A program made the position numbers and the translations under genes. From Pycnopodia helianthoides (taxonomy: Eukaryota; Echinodermata; Asteroidea; Forcipulatida; Asteriidae): 64,000 bases of DNA. The notes below the pieces were generated by a model that was given only the letters and a program-made list of their open reading frames with translations, was not told the DNA's origin and searched no databases. The stretch lies in contig CM063255.1 of NCBI GenBank assembly GCA_032158295.1, forward strand, positions 1,597,501 through 1,661,500. The letters run 5' to 3'. Positions 1-10,413 of the stretch are shown piece by piece (the first letter of the stretch is position 1; every line of letters begins with the position of its first letter).

Positions 1-12
1 TTAGCAAAAATT

Positions 13-190
13 TGCCTCACAACTCAGTTGGTAGAGCATCTGCCCGGAGTGTCAGTGGTCTTGGGTTCAAATCCCAATGAGGACCATTTGAATTTTTCTC
101 TCATCCCATGTTTGGCTATTTCACTTCTATGGTGATTATAGGCACCAAACCAATTATAGTGTTCGTTCGCAAAATATTGCAAAAACGTTT
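13..190 (+). repeat. tRNA-derived SINE, family C, copy 1
   Basis: A tRNA-like head with A-box-like AACTCAGTTGGTAGAGC and B-box GGTTCAAATCC is followed by a non-tRNA body. The whole unit, head plus about 90 bases of body, recurs in reverse complement at 56095-56262, so it is a dispersed SINE rather than a tRNA gene. The anticodon arm does not pair properly for a functional tRNA. The start at the window edge is approximate. Confidence 0.75.
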
Positions 191-312
191 TTATGAAGTG
201 TAAGTTTACCTTTTGTTTTGGATAGTCAAATTTATTTATCAGTAACATGGGTATTAAATAATAGCATCATTTGTCAAATAAGAAACTGTTGCATTTTTGT
301 TTTAGTGAAGGC

Positions 313-385
313 CACTCATACTTTTGCCAACCAAGGTTGGCAAAACTCGCGGCTGTGACGTTGCAAAAGAAAGGTCTATCCTAGA
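313..385 (-). repeat. Fragment of the ATAGACC-ended MITE family
   Basis: Bases 313-385 (CCAACCAAGGTTGGCAAAAC followed by GAAAGGTCTATCC) match one end of the elements at 50683-50975 and 59008-59615. Only the terminal part is present. The rest of 191-640 holds nothing I recognise. Confidence 0.55.
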
Positions 386-639
386 TAGGAGGAAAACTTA
401 CTTAATTAAGATATAATTCCGAGAACTCGCGTCGTAGCAAGAAGTATTTTATTTCTGATTTTCAATACATGTTCTTGGAAAGTTCGGACACATGGAAACG
501 CGGGTGGTCACACAAAGATTTCGTAGGCCAAGATAATGACCAAAATGCTTTGCCTTTTTTAATTAATTTTAGATCTTAAAGTAGGGTTGAGTGAATTAAA
601 CGTTGAGTCAAAGATTGGTAAATACTCCAAAAGATATAA

Positions 640-740
640 ATGACCATAAAAACTTACTTGGTCATGAGCACTGCAGCTGTTGATAATATAATCTATTTTG
701 AAAAAAGATTCCCTTCGAAGTAATATGGTTTTTTCACTCA
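640..740 (+). repeat. Fragment of MITE subfamily TTAA-3
   Basis: The order of motifs (CCATAAAAACTTACTTGG, then a GAGCxxTxxAGCTGTTGAT segment, then CTTCGAAGTAATATGGTTTTT) follows the interior of the complete copies at 13020-13425 and 15057-15442. Both ends are missing. Confidence 0.6.
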
Positions 741-754
741 CAAACATTTGAATA

Positions 755-786
755 TGAGAAACGATTCATGCACGAATCGTTTCTCA
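755..786. repeat. Short perfect inverted repeat
   Basis: TGAGAAACGATTC at 755-767 is followed, after a 6-base loop, by its exact reverse complement at 774-786, giving a 13-bp stem. It abuts the TTAA-3 fragment and may be a remnant of it. Confidence 0.7.
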
Positions 787-2116
787 GACTTTGGAGGGTT
801 GGTGTCTGTTCGGGAATGCTGCGGCTAGAGATGCGGTTGGTACCCGCTGTCGCCTCGCTAAACGTGGATGGATTCGACGTTCTTGGTAAAAAAAATACTG
901 TGACAGTTTTTGCTGTTTTTTCACCAGCTGGAATTTTCACAGATAACTCTTGTTATATCTTTATTTATAATTTGTCCTACAAATCAGCATTACATTGACA
1001 AAAGCCAATCTATATGACCCTACCTTTAAACCCTTTTAAATATAAAAATTGTTTTCCTTCTTCTTTTTCGTTTTCCCCGATTATTTTATTTCTTTCTTTC
1101 CTAACCCTAACCTCGACCATTTTCATCGCAGGCAGGGTAATGTTATCCACTAACCAAAGGTCATTCGACGCAAACCGCAGCAAAACAGGAGAATGCAGGT
1201 AAACTACGCATTGTGTTGGTACATTAGGTAGGTCTATTCAAAGAAATATGCATTGTCATGACATTCTTTTCTGCTGTTATTCTGTCTGAACATTTTTACA
1301 CCTTGAGGGCGTTTCCCGAACTTACACTGTTCTGATATGATTTCGAAAAAGTCTCTCAGTTTCAATCCTCTTGTGTCCAACAAACATATCATTAGAAAAA
1401 GCCTTTGAAAAAAAATAGTGGCGTAGTTTTTTAACATTAAATATTGGTCCGAGAATTAAAAAACCTTTGCAAAACTGTGACTATATGCCAATTTAATTAA
1501 AGAGGTACACCACGTCTTTAGAGAATGTTCTCGCGAATGGTAGCCTTTTAGGCGGGAATATTTCTCAGAACAATTGTTGGTATCGTCTGTCGGGGTTGTG
1601 TGATAAAAACCACCACCACCTCGAGTGGAAATTGACTGCGCCACAAAGTACCTTATAATGACGTCACCACGCCGCCATCTTATTAGAGATAAAACGAAGA
1701 TGAAACAATGGAAAACGCGCAGATACACGCGCGGCGCACAGTATGGCCAATGAGCAACCTTCATTTTTCTCCCAAGTGCCAGTAACCGAATTTAAGAACC
1801 TTACTGGTTCCTGCCAGATGTACCTTTACTCTTACATGCCATAATATGCACACACTCTTGCGTGTACTATCAGTCTGGTAGATATTATGCGTCGATGCAT
1901 AATTTTAATGAAACCATTGGGATTATTACACCAGTGCCCGCTGTCTTTATCCTTACAGATACAGGGAACCAGTCTACTTTCTTTTGACCTCTATCCGAGG
2001 GCTGCCCTTCTCAAATGACGTCATGAGCATAAGGTCTATACTAACAACAAGTATCTTTATAAAAATGTATGCAGAAAAAGTAGGTGTACCTGGAAAAAAA
2101 ATTTAAACAATCGTTT
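787..2116. other. No gene recognised
   Basis: Short open frames exist on both strands but none has a recognisable motif, codon character or paired splice sites. If the minus-strand gene at 6054-7588 continues leftward, its later exons could lie here, but I could not identify one. Confidence 0.5.
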
Positions 2117-2763
2117 TTAAAGGAACATTACAGAATTGGTAAGAACAAAACTTGTAAAATAAACTTTTGATCACAGATTTACATAAAACTTACACGGTCT
2201 AATGACGATGATAGTAGAAAGCATCCCTTGAAATATTTTTGTCTGAAATGCCATATTTGATGAGAAATGAATAAACTAATTTTCCGATTGGAGTTTATCG
2301 CTCGATAGCGCTCAGTGAGCGTTTTATTCATTTGTTGAATCTCTATGATTTCATGCAAATGTACTCTCTAAATGTAAAAGAGTGAAAAACACCACTCTTT
2401 ACATTTCGAGTTGTCCCTTAAACGGCTCTTTAAAAAGAGTGGTGGTTATTTCACTCTTTGAGAGGGATTTCAATTCAGGACAGAGTGAAAAATCACTCAA
2501 AAAGATGCAAATCTCATTCTAAAAGAGTGGAAGACCACTCGAAAAAGAGTTGTCCCTCATATGGCTCTTCAAAGAGTGCTTTTTCACTCTTTCACATTTA
2601 GAGAGTATAATCGGTTTTTCACTATTTTCTCGTGACCCAGGTGGCCGATCGATCTCAAACTTCTACAGGTTTGTCAGTTTATGTAAATGGTGGATTACAT
2701 AAAGTGCTTACACTGCCATCAACTGTTTTGTTAACAAAAACCAATTCTGTAATGTTCCTTTAA
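2117..2763 (+). mobile_element. TTAA-1 MITE, copy A, carrying a second insertion
   Basis: The element starts TTAA + AGGAACATTACAGAATTGGT and ends with the reverse complement of that 20-mer + TTAA. The interior matches ten other copies here: a GCTCAGTGAGC palindrome, CCGATCGATCTCAAACTTCT and GGTGGATTACATAAAGTGC. It has no coding capacity. This copy is longer than the usual 390 bp because about 246 bp is inserted at 2362-2607. Confidence 0.9.
2362..2607. mobile_element. Hairpin MITE nested in TTAA-1 copy A
   Basis: The insert starts TACTCTCTAAATG and ends CATTTAGAGAGTA, so it has inverted ends and probable TA duplications, as in Tc1/mariner-type MITEs. Other TTAA-1 copies read GCAAATGTGTAATCGG at this place, giving the empty site. 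The interior contains many copies of AAAGAGTG/CACTCTTT in both orientations. Confidence 0.75.
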
Positions 2764-3081
2764 ATGAAAGTTTTTTTGCAATGGCGCCGATGAAAATTAG
2801 AGGATTTGTACATACACGTGTTTTTGATGATGATATAAAACTTTCATTAACCTACCTGCCAGGTAACCGGGTCTTGTCAGCAGTCCACAACTTGATGTAC
2901 AATTTGAAATTTCTGTATAAAGAAAACAAAAATAGAATGTGAACACAGTGAGTACAGTGTGCCCTTCATACATTCACCTATAGGCAGTTTTAAGGTCACA
3001 ACACTTGTAGGGCAACGCCCAACTTTTCAAATTCACCTGTTTACACCTGGTTAATCCTGTTATTGTGACGTACTTCCAATG

Positions 3082-3475
3082 TTAAAGGAACATTACAGAA
3101 TTGGTAAGAAAAAAACTTGTAAAATATACTTTTTGATAACAGATTTACATAAAACTTACACGGTCTATTGATGATGATAATAGAAAACATCCCTTGAAAT
3201 ATTTCTGTCTGAAATGCCATATTTGATGAGAAATGAATAAACTAATTTTCCGATTGGAGTTTATCGCTCAGTGAGCGTTTTAATCATTTGTTGAATCTAT
3301 ATAATTTCATGCAAATGTGTAATTGGTTTTTCACTATTTTCTCGTGACCCAGATGGCCGATCGATCTCAAACTTCTACAGGTTTGTCAGTTTATGTATAT
3401 GGTGGATTACATAAAGTGCTTACACTGCCAGCAACTGTTTTGTTAGCAAAAACCAATTCTGTAATGTTCCTTTAA
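3082..3475 (+). mobile_element. TTAA-1 MITE, copy B
   Basis: This is a complete 394-bp copy with intact 20-bp terminal inverted repeats and flanking TTAA. It lies about 320 bp from copy A in the same orientation. Nothing else is recognised in 2764-3081. Confidence 0.92.
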
Positions 3476-4242
3476 TTTCAAAACACTTTTTTAAATTTAT
3501 ATATTCAATCCACGGAGTCGATGAAGAGATTGGAGCACACAATAGACTGTGTAAGTTTTTCGCTTATTCGAACTTCCGGTACCATTGTGGTCCCAAGCAT
3601 GGGCGGGATTTTGTTTTGTCAATTATTTAGTTTACGTAGTTTATGGCCATGAAAATTATATATATTGTTGGAAATGTAATACTAAGTCATAAACAATGTG
3701 AAAGTAAAACAAATATCAACAAAATAACGAAGAAAACCTGAGAATAAGACTTGGTCACCGTTTTCGGTTATTGGTAAAACAAAATTGAGAATTTTGCCCA
3801 ACTAACGATGTTGTCATATGGATGCACGAAATCGGGCGTGATCGGCGAATGGGGTTTCTAAAAAATAAGCATCCTCATCCAAAGTTTAAATTTCGTTCCA
3901 ATGTTAATTTGAAAAAATAATTTCTATTCTATAAAAAATTGAAATAATTATGAGTACTTTAATTTTCAAGAATTTAATATATACAAGATATAACAAGAAG
4001 ATTTGATTTTATAGAAAAATATAGTCTTCGTTCGTGTTGTTTTCTCGTTTTTGATAAGCGCGAGACTTGCTCTTGCTTGTATTATTATTCACGCAAGACC
4101 TCCATGGTGTATGAACGTTCAACTATAAGAAAGGGGGAAGTAATTGCACCAGAAAACCAATTTAGGAAGTTTGTGTACTTGAAAGTCAGTTTCAGTTAAA
4201 CGTTTCAGTTTCGAATGTGAGGTCTTTACAGCTGTAAAGACC
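3476..4242. other. No gene recognised, AT-rich
   Basis: This is AT-rich sequence without a long open frame or an identifiable repeat. A short inverted repeat, GTCTTTACAGCTGTAAAGAC, occurs at 4222-4241. Confidence 0.5.
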
Positions 4243-4794
4243 AGGGCCCAATTTCATAGAGCTGCTTAAAGGCCCTGTACACTATTGGTAAGATCGAAAA
4301 AACACAAATGTTCACAGATTCACACACAACTTACATGATTTAAAGTAAGTAATGGTAGAAAGGGTTCCTTAAAATATTTCTGCCTAAAATGCTATCGTTT
4401 CTGAGAAATGAGTAAATCAATAGTTTTTATCACGCGTGATAAAAACTCGATGTTTGAAAAAACAGAAAACACATAAGGTCTCTTTTCACTATTTTCTCGT
4501 GGCCTCGATGACCAATTGAGCTCAAACTTTCACAGGTTTGTTTGTTCATGCATGTTGAATTACACAAAACATGAACACTATCTGCGACTATTTTGTTAGC
4601 TCTACCAATCCTGTATAATACCTTTAAAGCACAAAATGATGCTCAGCACATAACAATTATGCTTACCAGACTAAGGTTACCAGCCAAACTACCATGTCAC
4701 ATGTGCCATTTGTGACTGGTATCCTGTTCATTTCTGCTTAGCAAATAATGTTAAGTGATATTTGCTGCTTAAGCAGCTCTATGAAATTGGCCCC
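4243..4794 (+). repeat. HP hairpin repeat, copy a, interrupted
   Basis: The HP family has complementary ends, CCCAATTTCATAGAGCTGC and its inverse, with an interior CCAGCCAAACTACCATGTCA and GTGACTGGTATCCTG. Here it is split by a TTAA-2 MITE at 4266-4627. Removing the MITE and one TTAA restores the family sequence GAGCTGCTTAAGCACAAAA apart from one extra A. Confidence 0.85.
4266..4627 (+). mobile_element. TTAA-2 MITE nested in HP copy a
   Basis: The element starts TTAA + AGGCCCTGTACACTATTGGT and ends ACCAATCCTGTATAATACCT + TTAA. The interior has GACCAATTGAGCTCAAAC followed by TTTCACAGGTTTGT, shared with TTAA-3. Related copies are at 22422-22781 and 48111-48471. Confidence 0.88.
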
Positions 4795-4797
4795 AGT

Positions 4798-5046
4798 GCC
4801 CAATTTCATAGAGCTACTTAAGCACAAAATGTAGCTAAGCACAACAACAACACTTTGCTTACCAGAATTACCAGACAAAAGTGCTTAAGCACAACATGTA
4901 GCTAAGCCCAATTAAATCATGTTTACCAGATTAAGGTTTTCAACCAGAATACAATGTCACATGAACCATCTGTGACTGGTATCATGTTCATTTTTTTTAG
5001 CTAAGCAGAAAATAATGTAAAACAAACTTTTCTGCATAAGCATTGC
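4798..5046 (+). repeat. HP hairpin repeat, copy b, right end decayed
   Basis: The left end GCCCAATTTCATAGAGCTAC and the typical interior are present, including a duplicated AAGCACAA..GTAGCTAAGC segment. The right terminal inverse is lost after about 5046. Confidence 0.75.
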
Positions 5047-5250
5047 CATGACAATGGCCTCTTGTCATAAAAGACAATGAGATGATTAATTGTTGCTTTC
5101 CTTTGTCCAATCATTCATGTACTCTTTAAAAAAATATGTTATCAACATTTTTGGAGGAAACCAACCACAAGTACATAGCAAAGTTCAAAGGAAGCCCATT
5201 AGTTGTAAGGATATGATATATAACCTGTGTATTCCCCACGTGTGATAACT

Positions 5251-5322
5251 GGGGATGTAGCTCAGTGGTAGAGCGCTCGCTTCGCATGCGAGAAGCCCCG
5301 GGTTCAAATCCCGGTATCTCCA
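5251..5322 (+). tRNA. tRNA-Ala, anticodon CGC
   Basis: A full cloverleaf can be drawn. The acceptor stem GGGGATG pairs with TATCTCC (two G.U pairs), the D arm is GCTC..GAGC, the anticodon arm is CTCGC-TTCGCAT-GCGAG with anticodon CGC, the T arm is CCGGG-TTCAAAT-CCCGG, and the discriminator is A. A and B boxes are intact and there is no intron. CCA is not encoded, as expected in a eukaryote. It reads GCG alanine codons. I see no T4 terminator immediately after it, but TTCTTTTTTTC follows at 5334-5344. Confidence 0.88.
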
Positions 5323-5333
5323 ACTTACTTCCT

Positions 5334-5344
5334 CTTCTTTTTTC
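5334..5344 (+). terminator. Possible Pol III terminator of tRNA-Ala
   Basis: A T-rich run, with TTTTTTT at its core, lies about 15 bases after the tRNA-Ala discriminator base. That is the expected place for RNA polymerase III termination. Confidence 0.5.
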
Positions 5345-5478
5345 AAACTATGTCAACTAGTATATACTGTATTTGCGTAAGGGGCTCTTTTAATTTTAAA
5401 ATGAATACTGTCTCCTTTTGTTTCACTAACGATTGTATTAGCAATTGTAAAGTTGATTGTGTTAGCGCCCCCACTGTG

Positions 5479-5552
5479 TGAATGTAAGGTAGCTGGGTGG
5501 TGGGCGCTCGCTTCCATGCGAGAAGACCCCGGGTTAAAACCAAGTATTTTCT
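5479..5552 (+). pseudogene. tRNA-Ala pseudogene
   Basis: This sequence aligns along its length with the intact tRNA at 5251-5322, sharing GCGCTCGCTTC, CATGCGAGAAG and CCCCGGGTT. It has lost the A box, one anticodon-loop base and the T-arm pairing (GGGTTAAAACCAAG). A diverged local duplicate is the simplest reading. Confidence 0.75.
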
Positions 5553-6053
5553 TCAGCTTTCGTTAGTTTTTATGATTTAGTGTGTATTTTGTCTTGGAAT
5601 GTAGAGGCCGGCGTCAAAGTTTCATTTTGGACTTACACTGAGCATTCTGTTTACAAAACAAAACTTTTTGCAAATGGGCTTTTAATGTTTTGGCACACTT
5701 GCTTGAGAAATCTTTGTTTAAAAAATCGTTTGTCTGGGCGATGTATAACACATTAGATTAAAGTTCTTATTGTTAACAGTGTGGGTTCGAATCCAGGTTA
5801 CGGCATTGTGATGGCACATTCCTCGGGCATTCAGGAGTAGTGTATACTTACAAGGTTGGGGTTGTTTAAATGTGATTAGCTCCAAATGCGCGTATTTGAG
5901 TTCTGGGGCTGCATACTCCTCATGAGTTTAGATCGCGTCTTAAATGTATGTGGCCAAATGTGGGTAGTCACAGTGCAGAAGGCTTTGTTAAAAGATTCCA
6001 AAACGTCATGTTAACTAAAACTGTTTCAAAACGGAACAAAGGTCGATACTTAC
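5553..6053 (-). other. Intron of the minus-strand gene, no exon recognised
   Basis: Read on the minus strand this follows the splice donor GTAAGT at 6053-6048. It contains a B-box-like GGGTTCGAATCC near 5784 but no complete tRNA-like unit. No coding exon was recognised. Confidence 0.5.
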
Positions 6054-7588
6054 CAACAACGTAGAGGGCGGTAACCACAGCCGCACTAACGATAGCCACT
6101 AACGCAAAAAGCATGAGGACAATGAAGCAACACGCGTTCCAGAACCCACACACAGCGTTGCCGCCACGGTGCGGTCGTCTCCTGTGTTCCCACTCATCGC
6201 TAGGGGTGGAGGGTAACTGGGTAAGCGATGCATTGGATGTAATATCTGCTCCACTTGAGGTGTGATTGGAGGCGACCAGGGTGGGGGATCCTCACTCATT
6301 TCCACTCGGGGCCGTGTGGTTTGAGGCTCTGATGATGCCTCCTGTTGTGATTCTTGGACTTCTTCCAGATTGTCGTCACCGCTGAGTTCTGCACGACACG
6401 GCGGTAGTTGACAGCAAGGCTGGGGTTGCGAGAAACCTGGGCCGAGGTCTGCGACCAAGGTGCTACAACCTCCCAATTATCGTGGGTCATAGTACCTCGT
6501 CTTTCATCTTGGATGTCGACGAACCCCTCGCCCTCTTCGTCAGCCTCAGCTTCTTGATTTACAGTTTCGTTTATATGATCTGGTTGTACCATGAGGACAG
6601 TCTGTGTACTCATGTCCCGCCCCTCTTGGGGCTCTTCCACTTCGTCTTGCGTCTCATCCTCCTCGTCCAAGGTATGTAGAGGTTCTGGCAGTGGTGGTGG
6701 TGGTACCTGTTGAGCCTCAGCCTCCTCCTGAAGTTTCTGTTGTTGGTCACGGTAGAGTGCCTCCCAGTCGGGTGTACTCACTCGAGGGAGAGGCGGGACA
6801 TTCTGCATGATAGCAGGAGGTGGTGGAGGATGCGGGGGGAAGTGGGGCAGCTTCGACGATACTTGAGATGGCGACCGTACCCGGTACTTATCGACCGCCG
6901 AGTACAGAGATTCTCTATTCCTCCTCACGGCCACCCTAGAGGCCGAGTCGTTCGCACTGACGTCATCATCATCATCACCATCATCATCAGACAGCTGGGA
7001 GCCTTCGAACTCTGTAGTTTGACTCCCAGAACCTTCATCGCTGCTATTGATATCATCGTCTGCCACAAAGGCTTGGTTGTACACCGCCCCGGAATCGCCC
7101 AGTCTTTGAATCGACGCACCCGAGAGGGGATTCCGCGCTATGTTATAGTTCGCTTCGCTGACATCAAACTCATGCCGGAACCGCGGAGCGAGCGGATTCC
7201 GGATTGATTTATGCTTCTTCGGATCCGGAAACGCCATGCCTGAAGAGACGGTGAGCGGTCTTCCTCGTATAACATTCCTCATGCTTATCTCTGTATTGTA
7301 TAAACTTTTAGGGTGGCGAGGATTCCGGATGAATCTGATGGGGACGACGGCGGATTTGCTGCCGTCAGGTCGAACCGGGGCACCCGGTGTGAACGTCTGA
7401 CTGAACCGGAGCCCACCCAGGCTCCGTGCTCCAGCACCCTTGTTGTATCTTCCCGTTTGCGGTCCATAGCGAACGTCTCGGGACCTACTACCGCCAGCAC
7501 CAGCACGCATTCGCGACCTGCTGCGTGGGGAGGCGTGGGCAACTCGACCCATGTAATGAAGGTCGTCATCACGAAAGCCTGACGGCTC
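6054..7588 (-). CDS. Large internal exon of an unrecognised single-pass membrane protein
   Basis: The exon runs from a strong acceptor (TTATCTTTTGTTTGCAG just above 7588) to a strong donor (GTTGTTG/GTAAGT at 6054/6053). It encodes about 512 residues. In order these are a basic Arg/Gly-rich start (first Met at 7552), Ser/Asp/Glu-rich acidic tracts with an Asp run near 6970, polyproline stretches near 6820 and 6700, an RRRPHR cluster, then the hydrophobic segment FIVLMLFALVAIVSAAVV. Basic residues before the segment suggest the N-terminus is cytoplasmic (type II topology, as in teneurins), but no family signature was seen. The frame shifts twice, once at the C run complementary to 6286-6290 and once between 6380 and 6445, each equal to one missing base. 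The last codon is split after its first base. Exons on either side were not found. Confidence 0.6.
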
Positions 7589-7829
7589 CTGCAAACAAAA
7601 GATAAACAATCGCCTTTATTCAAACACTAATTACATTAATTAAAGTTTTATTCAATTTTTTTTCTCAAAATCTTAAACAGAACTTGAAATTTTACACAAG
7701 TCATTTTTACAGAAACTTCGAAAGAGTAAAAAAGGTTTATGGCGCCATTAAAAGTGTGGTTAACGACAACTTGCATGAGATGTAGCCTATGTTTCCATAA
7801 TTTTTTTATTTATTTATTATATTTAATGA

Positions 7830-8290
7830 GATACCGCCTTCTTCACAAGGCCGGACGGCCACTTCAAGGTGATTTGGGCTGTCGACCCAAATTAACTGTC
7901 ACCAGGGGCACCGTAATTGCCACCTACTCCTTTGGCTGGAACAGGGTTACCTCCTGTAGGCGTAGGTATCATCCATTAGAAGCCTGGCTGGTAAAGCAGA
8001 ATGCACTACCTTACCGACTTTTTACGATGCAATTATGGTTAAGTGCCTTGCTCAAGGTCACAAGTGTCATGACCGGGATTCGAACCCACACTCTACTGAT
8101 GATAACACCAGAGCTTGAGTCCCGTGAACTATAGACCGCTCGCGAATTTATTTCTGCAGCACACGTCGGCTATGGAGTCAACAGTTATAGGGATAGGCTG
8201 TTCTTCCCTATCCCTTAACTGTTGACTCCGTAGCCAGCGTGTGCTGCAGAACATAAATTTGCAGACCGCTCGGCCACGACACGCCATGAC
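7830..8290 (-). repeat. tRNA-derived SINE, family A, carrying a hairpin insert
   Basis: Read on the minus strand, the head is TGTCGTGGCCGAGCGGTC with B box GGGTTCGAATCCCGGTC, followed by GACACTTGTGACCTTGAGCA and a longer body. Copies of this family recur throughout the window. The head is interrupted by the foldback at 8143-8262. The A-box sequence resembles class II (Leu/Ser) tRNAs. Confidence 0.8.
8143..8262. mobile_element. Foldback element inside a SINE with 10-bp target duplication
   Basis: Two arms of about 43 bp, from CTGCAGCACACGTCGGC to its inverse GCCAGCGTGTGCTGCAG, surround an 8-base loop. AGACCGCTCG occurs on both sides (8133-8142 and 8263-8272), as expected for a target duplication. 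Removing the insert and one repeat restores the SINE head. Confidence 0.85.
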
Positions 8291-8546
8291 GACAGATTGA
8301 CATGAGTGAATTTTCTAAAATTCACTCATAACATAACAGCACCTGACTATTTGGGGGCGTTGTCTAAGTTGACGGCTATGGCTGTGGCTGTGACTAGATC
8401 CCTGTCTCCATTTCGATAGTATTGCTGAAAGCAAACAACCACAGCCATCGACCACGATAAGTTCTTCGATTGCCATGACAACCCTTGCATTGGCCGCCAT
8501 CCGGGCCGTCAAACAATGAATCATGCACGCGTCAGCTATGGGCCCT

Positions 8547-8735
8547 GGGTCCAATTTCATAAAGCCTGTTAGCAACTTGCTAAGAACAGCCAAATCTTGC
8601 TTAGCAGAAACAGGTTACCAGTCAAAGTTCCATGAAGTTTACATTGCTGTGACTGGTGCCCTATATACTCATTTCTTGTTTATTAAGAAATTTCCTAAGC
8701 ACCATTTTCTGCTTAACAGCTTTATGAAATTGAGC
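8547..8735 (+). repeat. HP hairpin repeat, copy c
   Basis: The ends CCAATTTCATAAAGCCTG and AGCTTTATGAAATTG are inverted relatives. The interior carries CTTGCTTAGCAGAAACAGG and GTGACTGGTGCC. This variant resembles the one at 41275-41466. Confidence 0.75.
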
Positions 8736-8736
8736 A

Positions 8737-8939
8737 CTGGGCCTAATTTCATAGAGCTGCTTATATAAAAAGCAGAAAATATTGCTTAACAATTGTCTGC
8801 TAAGCAGAAATGAGCAGGATACCAGTCACAAATTGTGCATGCGACATGGTATTTTGGCTGGTAACCTTATTCTTGTAAGCATAATTTTGTTGTGCTTAGC
8901 TATATTTTGTGCTTAAGCAGCTCTATGATATTGGGCCCC
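8737..8939 (-). repeat. HP hairpin repeat, copy d
   Basis: This copy directly follows copy c. Its interior reads in the opposite orientation (ATGAGCAGGATACCAGTCAC-like order), and it ends GCAGCTCTATGATATTGGGC. Confidence 0.78.
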
Positions 8940-9496
8940 GTCAGCTATGTGTCAAACAGTCGGTCGAAGTCTCGGCCGGAGCCCAAGCCCACGCCGTAGT
9001 TTTGGAAAAAGTGCATATGTCGAGTTTAGATTACTTTTGCAAGCGTAGGATACGCAAACTGCTCTGAAGGAATTTAAAGTGAGAGGTGTGGAATGTACAA
9101 AGGAAAAGGAAAGTTAATGACACGTAACCAAACGGTGGATACTCCACACACAATAGTTGTCATCTGTGAAGATTAATCCTATAGCAGTATTCATCATGTT
9201 GTGACAGACACAAAATATACCAACGCGCGATTAGTGAACTTCCAGCCTCGAGGTTCTCCCGATCGGGTCCAACACTACATCGTTATTTTTGAGATGAAGT
9301 GTCCATTGGGGTACATATCCGGTTCGGGGTATTTTAAATGGTAAAGACCTAAGACCACACAATGTGTTGTTGAGCTGAAAACAGGTTTTCGAAAACTGTC
9401 TGAAACCATGCATGGATTTGAACAGGAATAACTTAACCATTTGAACATTTGACCAAAATGATCAAAAGGTCATTAATGGTTAGTTGTTTCCATCAG
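8940..9496. other. No gene recognised
   Basis: No repeat family or coding signal was identified in this stretch. Confidence 0.5.
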
Positions 9497-10031
9497 GGCC
9501 CAGTTGCAAAGAGCAGCTTGAGCTTAAAAAGTAGCTCAGCAAACAAACTATGCCTCCAAGAATAAGGTTACCAGCCAAACTACCATGTCACCTGTACAAT
9601 TTGGGACGGGTATCCTGCTGATTTCTGCATAGCAATAATAATAATATTCGGTTTTTATATAGCACTTTATACACCATGTCTCAAAGCGCTTCCAACATTA
9701 TTACCCTGATCACGGGCCATTTCATTCCTTAAACCATCTCAGCTCCCTGGGGAGTATACAGCCTGTGCTGCCAAATATGTAGCGCACTAAGCTAAATCAA
9801 TCACAAGAACCATCTCTACCCTCACATGTACCCATTTACCCCTGGGTGGAGAGAAGCAATTATAGTAAAAATGTCTTGCTCAGGGACACAGGTGTCACGA
9901 CCGGGATTCGCACCCACACTCTGCTGAACAGAAACACAAGAGCTTGAGTTCGGTGCTCTTATCCGATCGGCCACGACACCCCATGTTAAGCAACATTTTC
10001 TGCTTGAACAGATCTATGAAATTTGGCCCTG
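9497..10031 (+). repeat. HP hairpin repeat, copy e, interrupted by SINE-A
   Basis: The left part (GGGCCCAGTTGCAAAGAGCA to CTGCATAGCA) and right part (GTTAAGCAACATTTTCTGCT to ATGAAATTTGGCCC) are one HP copy split by the SINE at 9638-9983. Confidence 0.78.
9638..9983 (-). mobile_element. tRNA-derived SINE, family A, full length
   Basis: In minus orientation it runs from GTGTCGTGGCCGATCGGATA through a B box, a GACACCTGTGTCCCTGAGCA segment and a conserved body, to a tail of the (ATT)n type (AATAATAATAAT at 9638-9649 on the plus strand). The simple-repeat tail fits LINE-mediated retroposition. Confidence 0.85.
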
Positions 10032-10413
10032 GTCGTTACCTCAGAAATTCTCAGCAACTAGATATTCCCAAAACCGGAACTTCCAGATATAAACAGTCCT
10101 CTGATTAGCCTTTTAAATGCAGCTCCCACTAAATGTACAGAATTCTGTGTTAGTTCATCCCACTAAAAAAAACATGTATGACCCCACCTTTCAGCTCAGC
10201 TGAAATTTGAATGATGGTGGTAGATTTAAAATTTCGCTTTCGTTTGAAATATTAAATCAAATATCATCCTGTGGTACATAACGATCCATCTGTGTGGGTG
10301 TGTTTCAAATTCGGTCATTGCCTCACATTGAGAGAAATTTCCTTTTATTTTTCTTGTGTGGTTTTAAGTTTTGATACGAAAAGACTCTGGGAGTTTCGCG
10401 TTATTTGATTAGT
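10032..10413. other. No gene recognised
   Basis: This is AT-rich sequence with no identified repeat or exon. Confidence 0.5.

Noticed and set aside
734..998. Possible exon on either strand (68 and 76 codons)
   Set aside because: The GC content is slightly raised, but neither frame has a matching acceptor/donor pair, and the phase does not fit the donor at 6053.
6482..7207. Plus-strand frames opposite the large minus-strand exon
   Set aside because: They are antisense shadows; the minus-strand reading has splice sites and the composition of a real protein.
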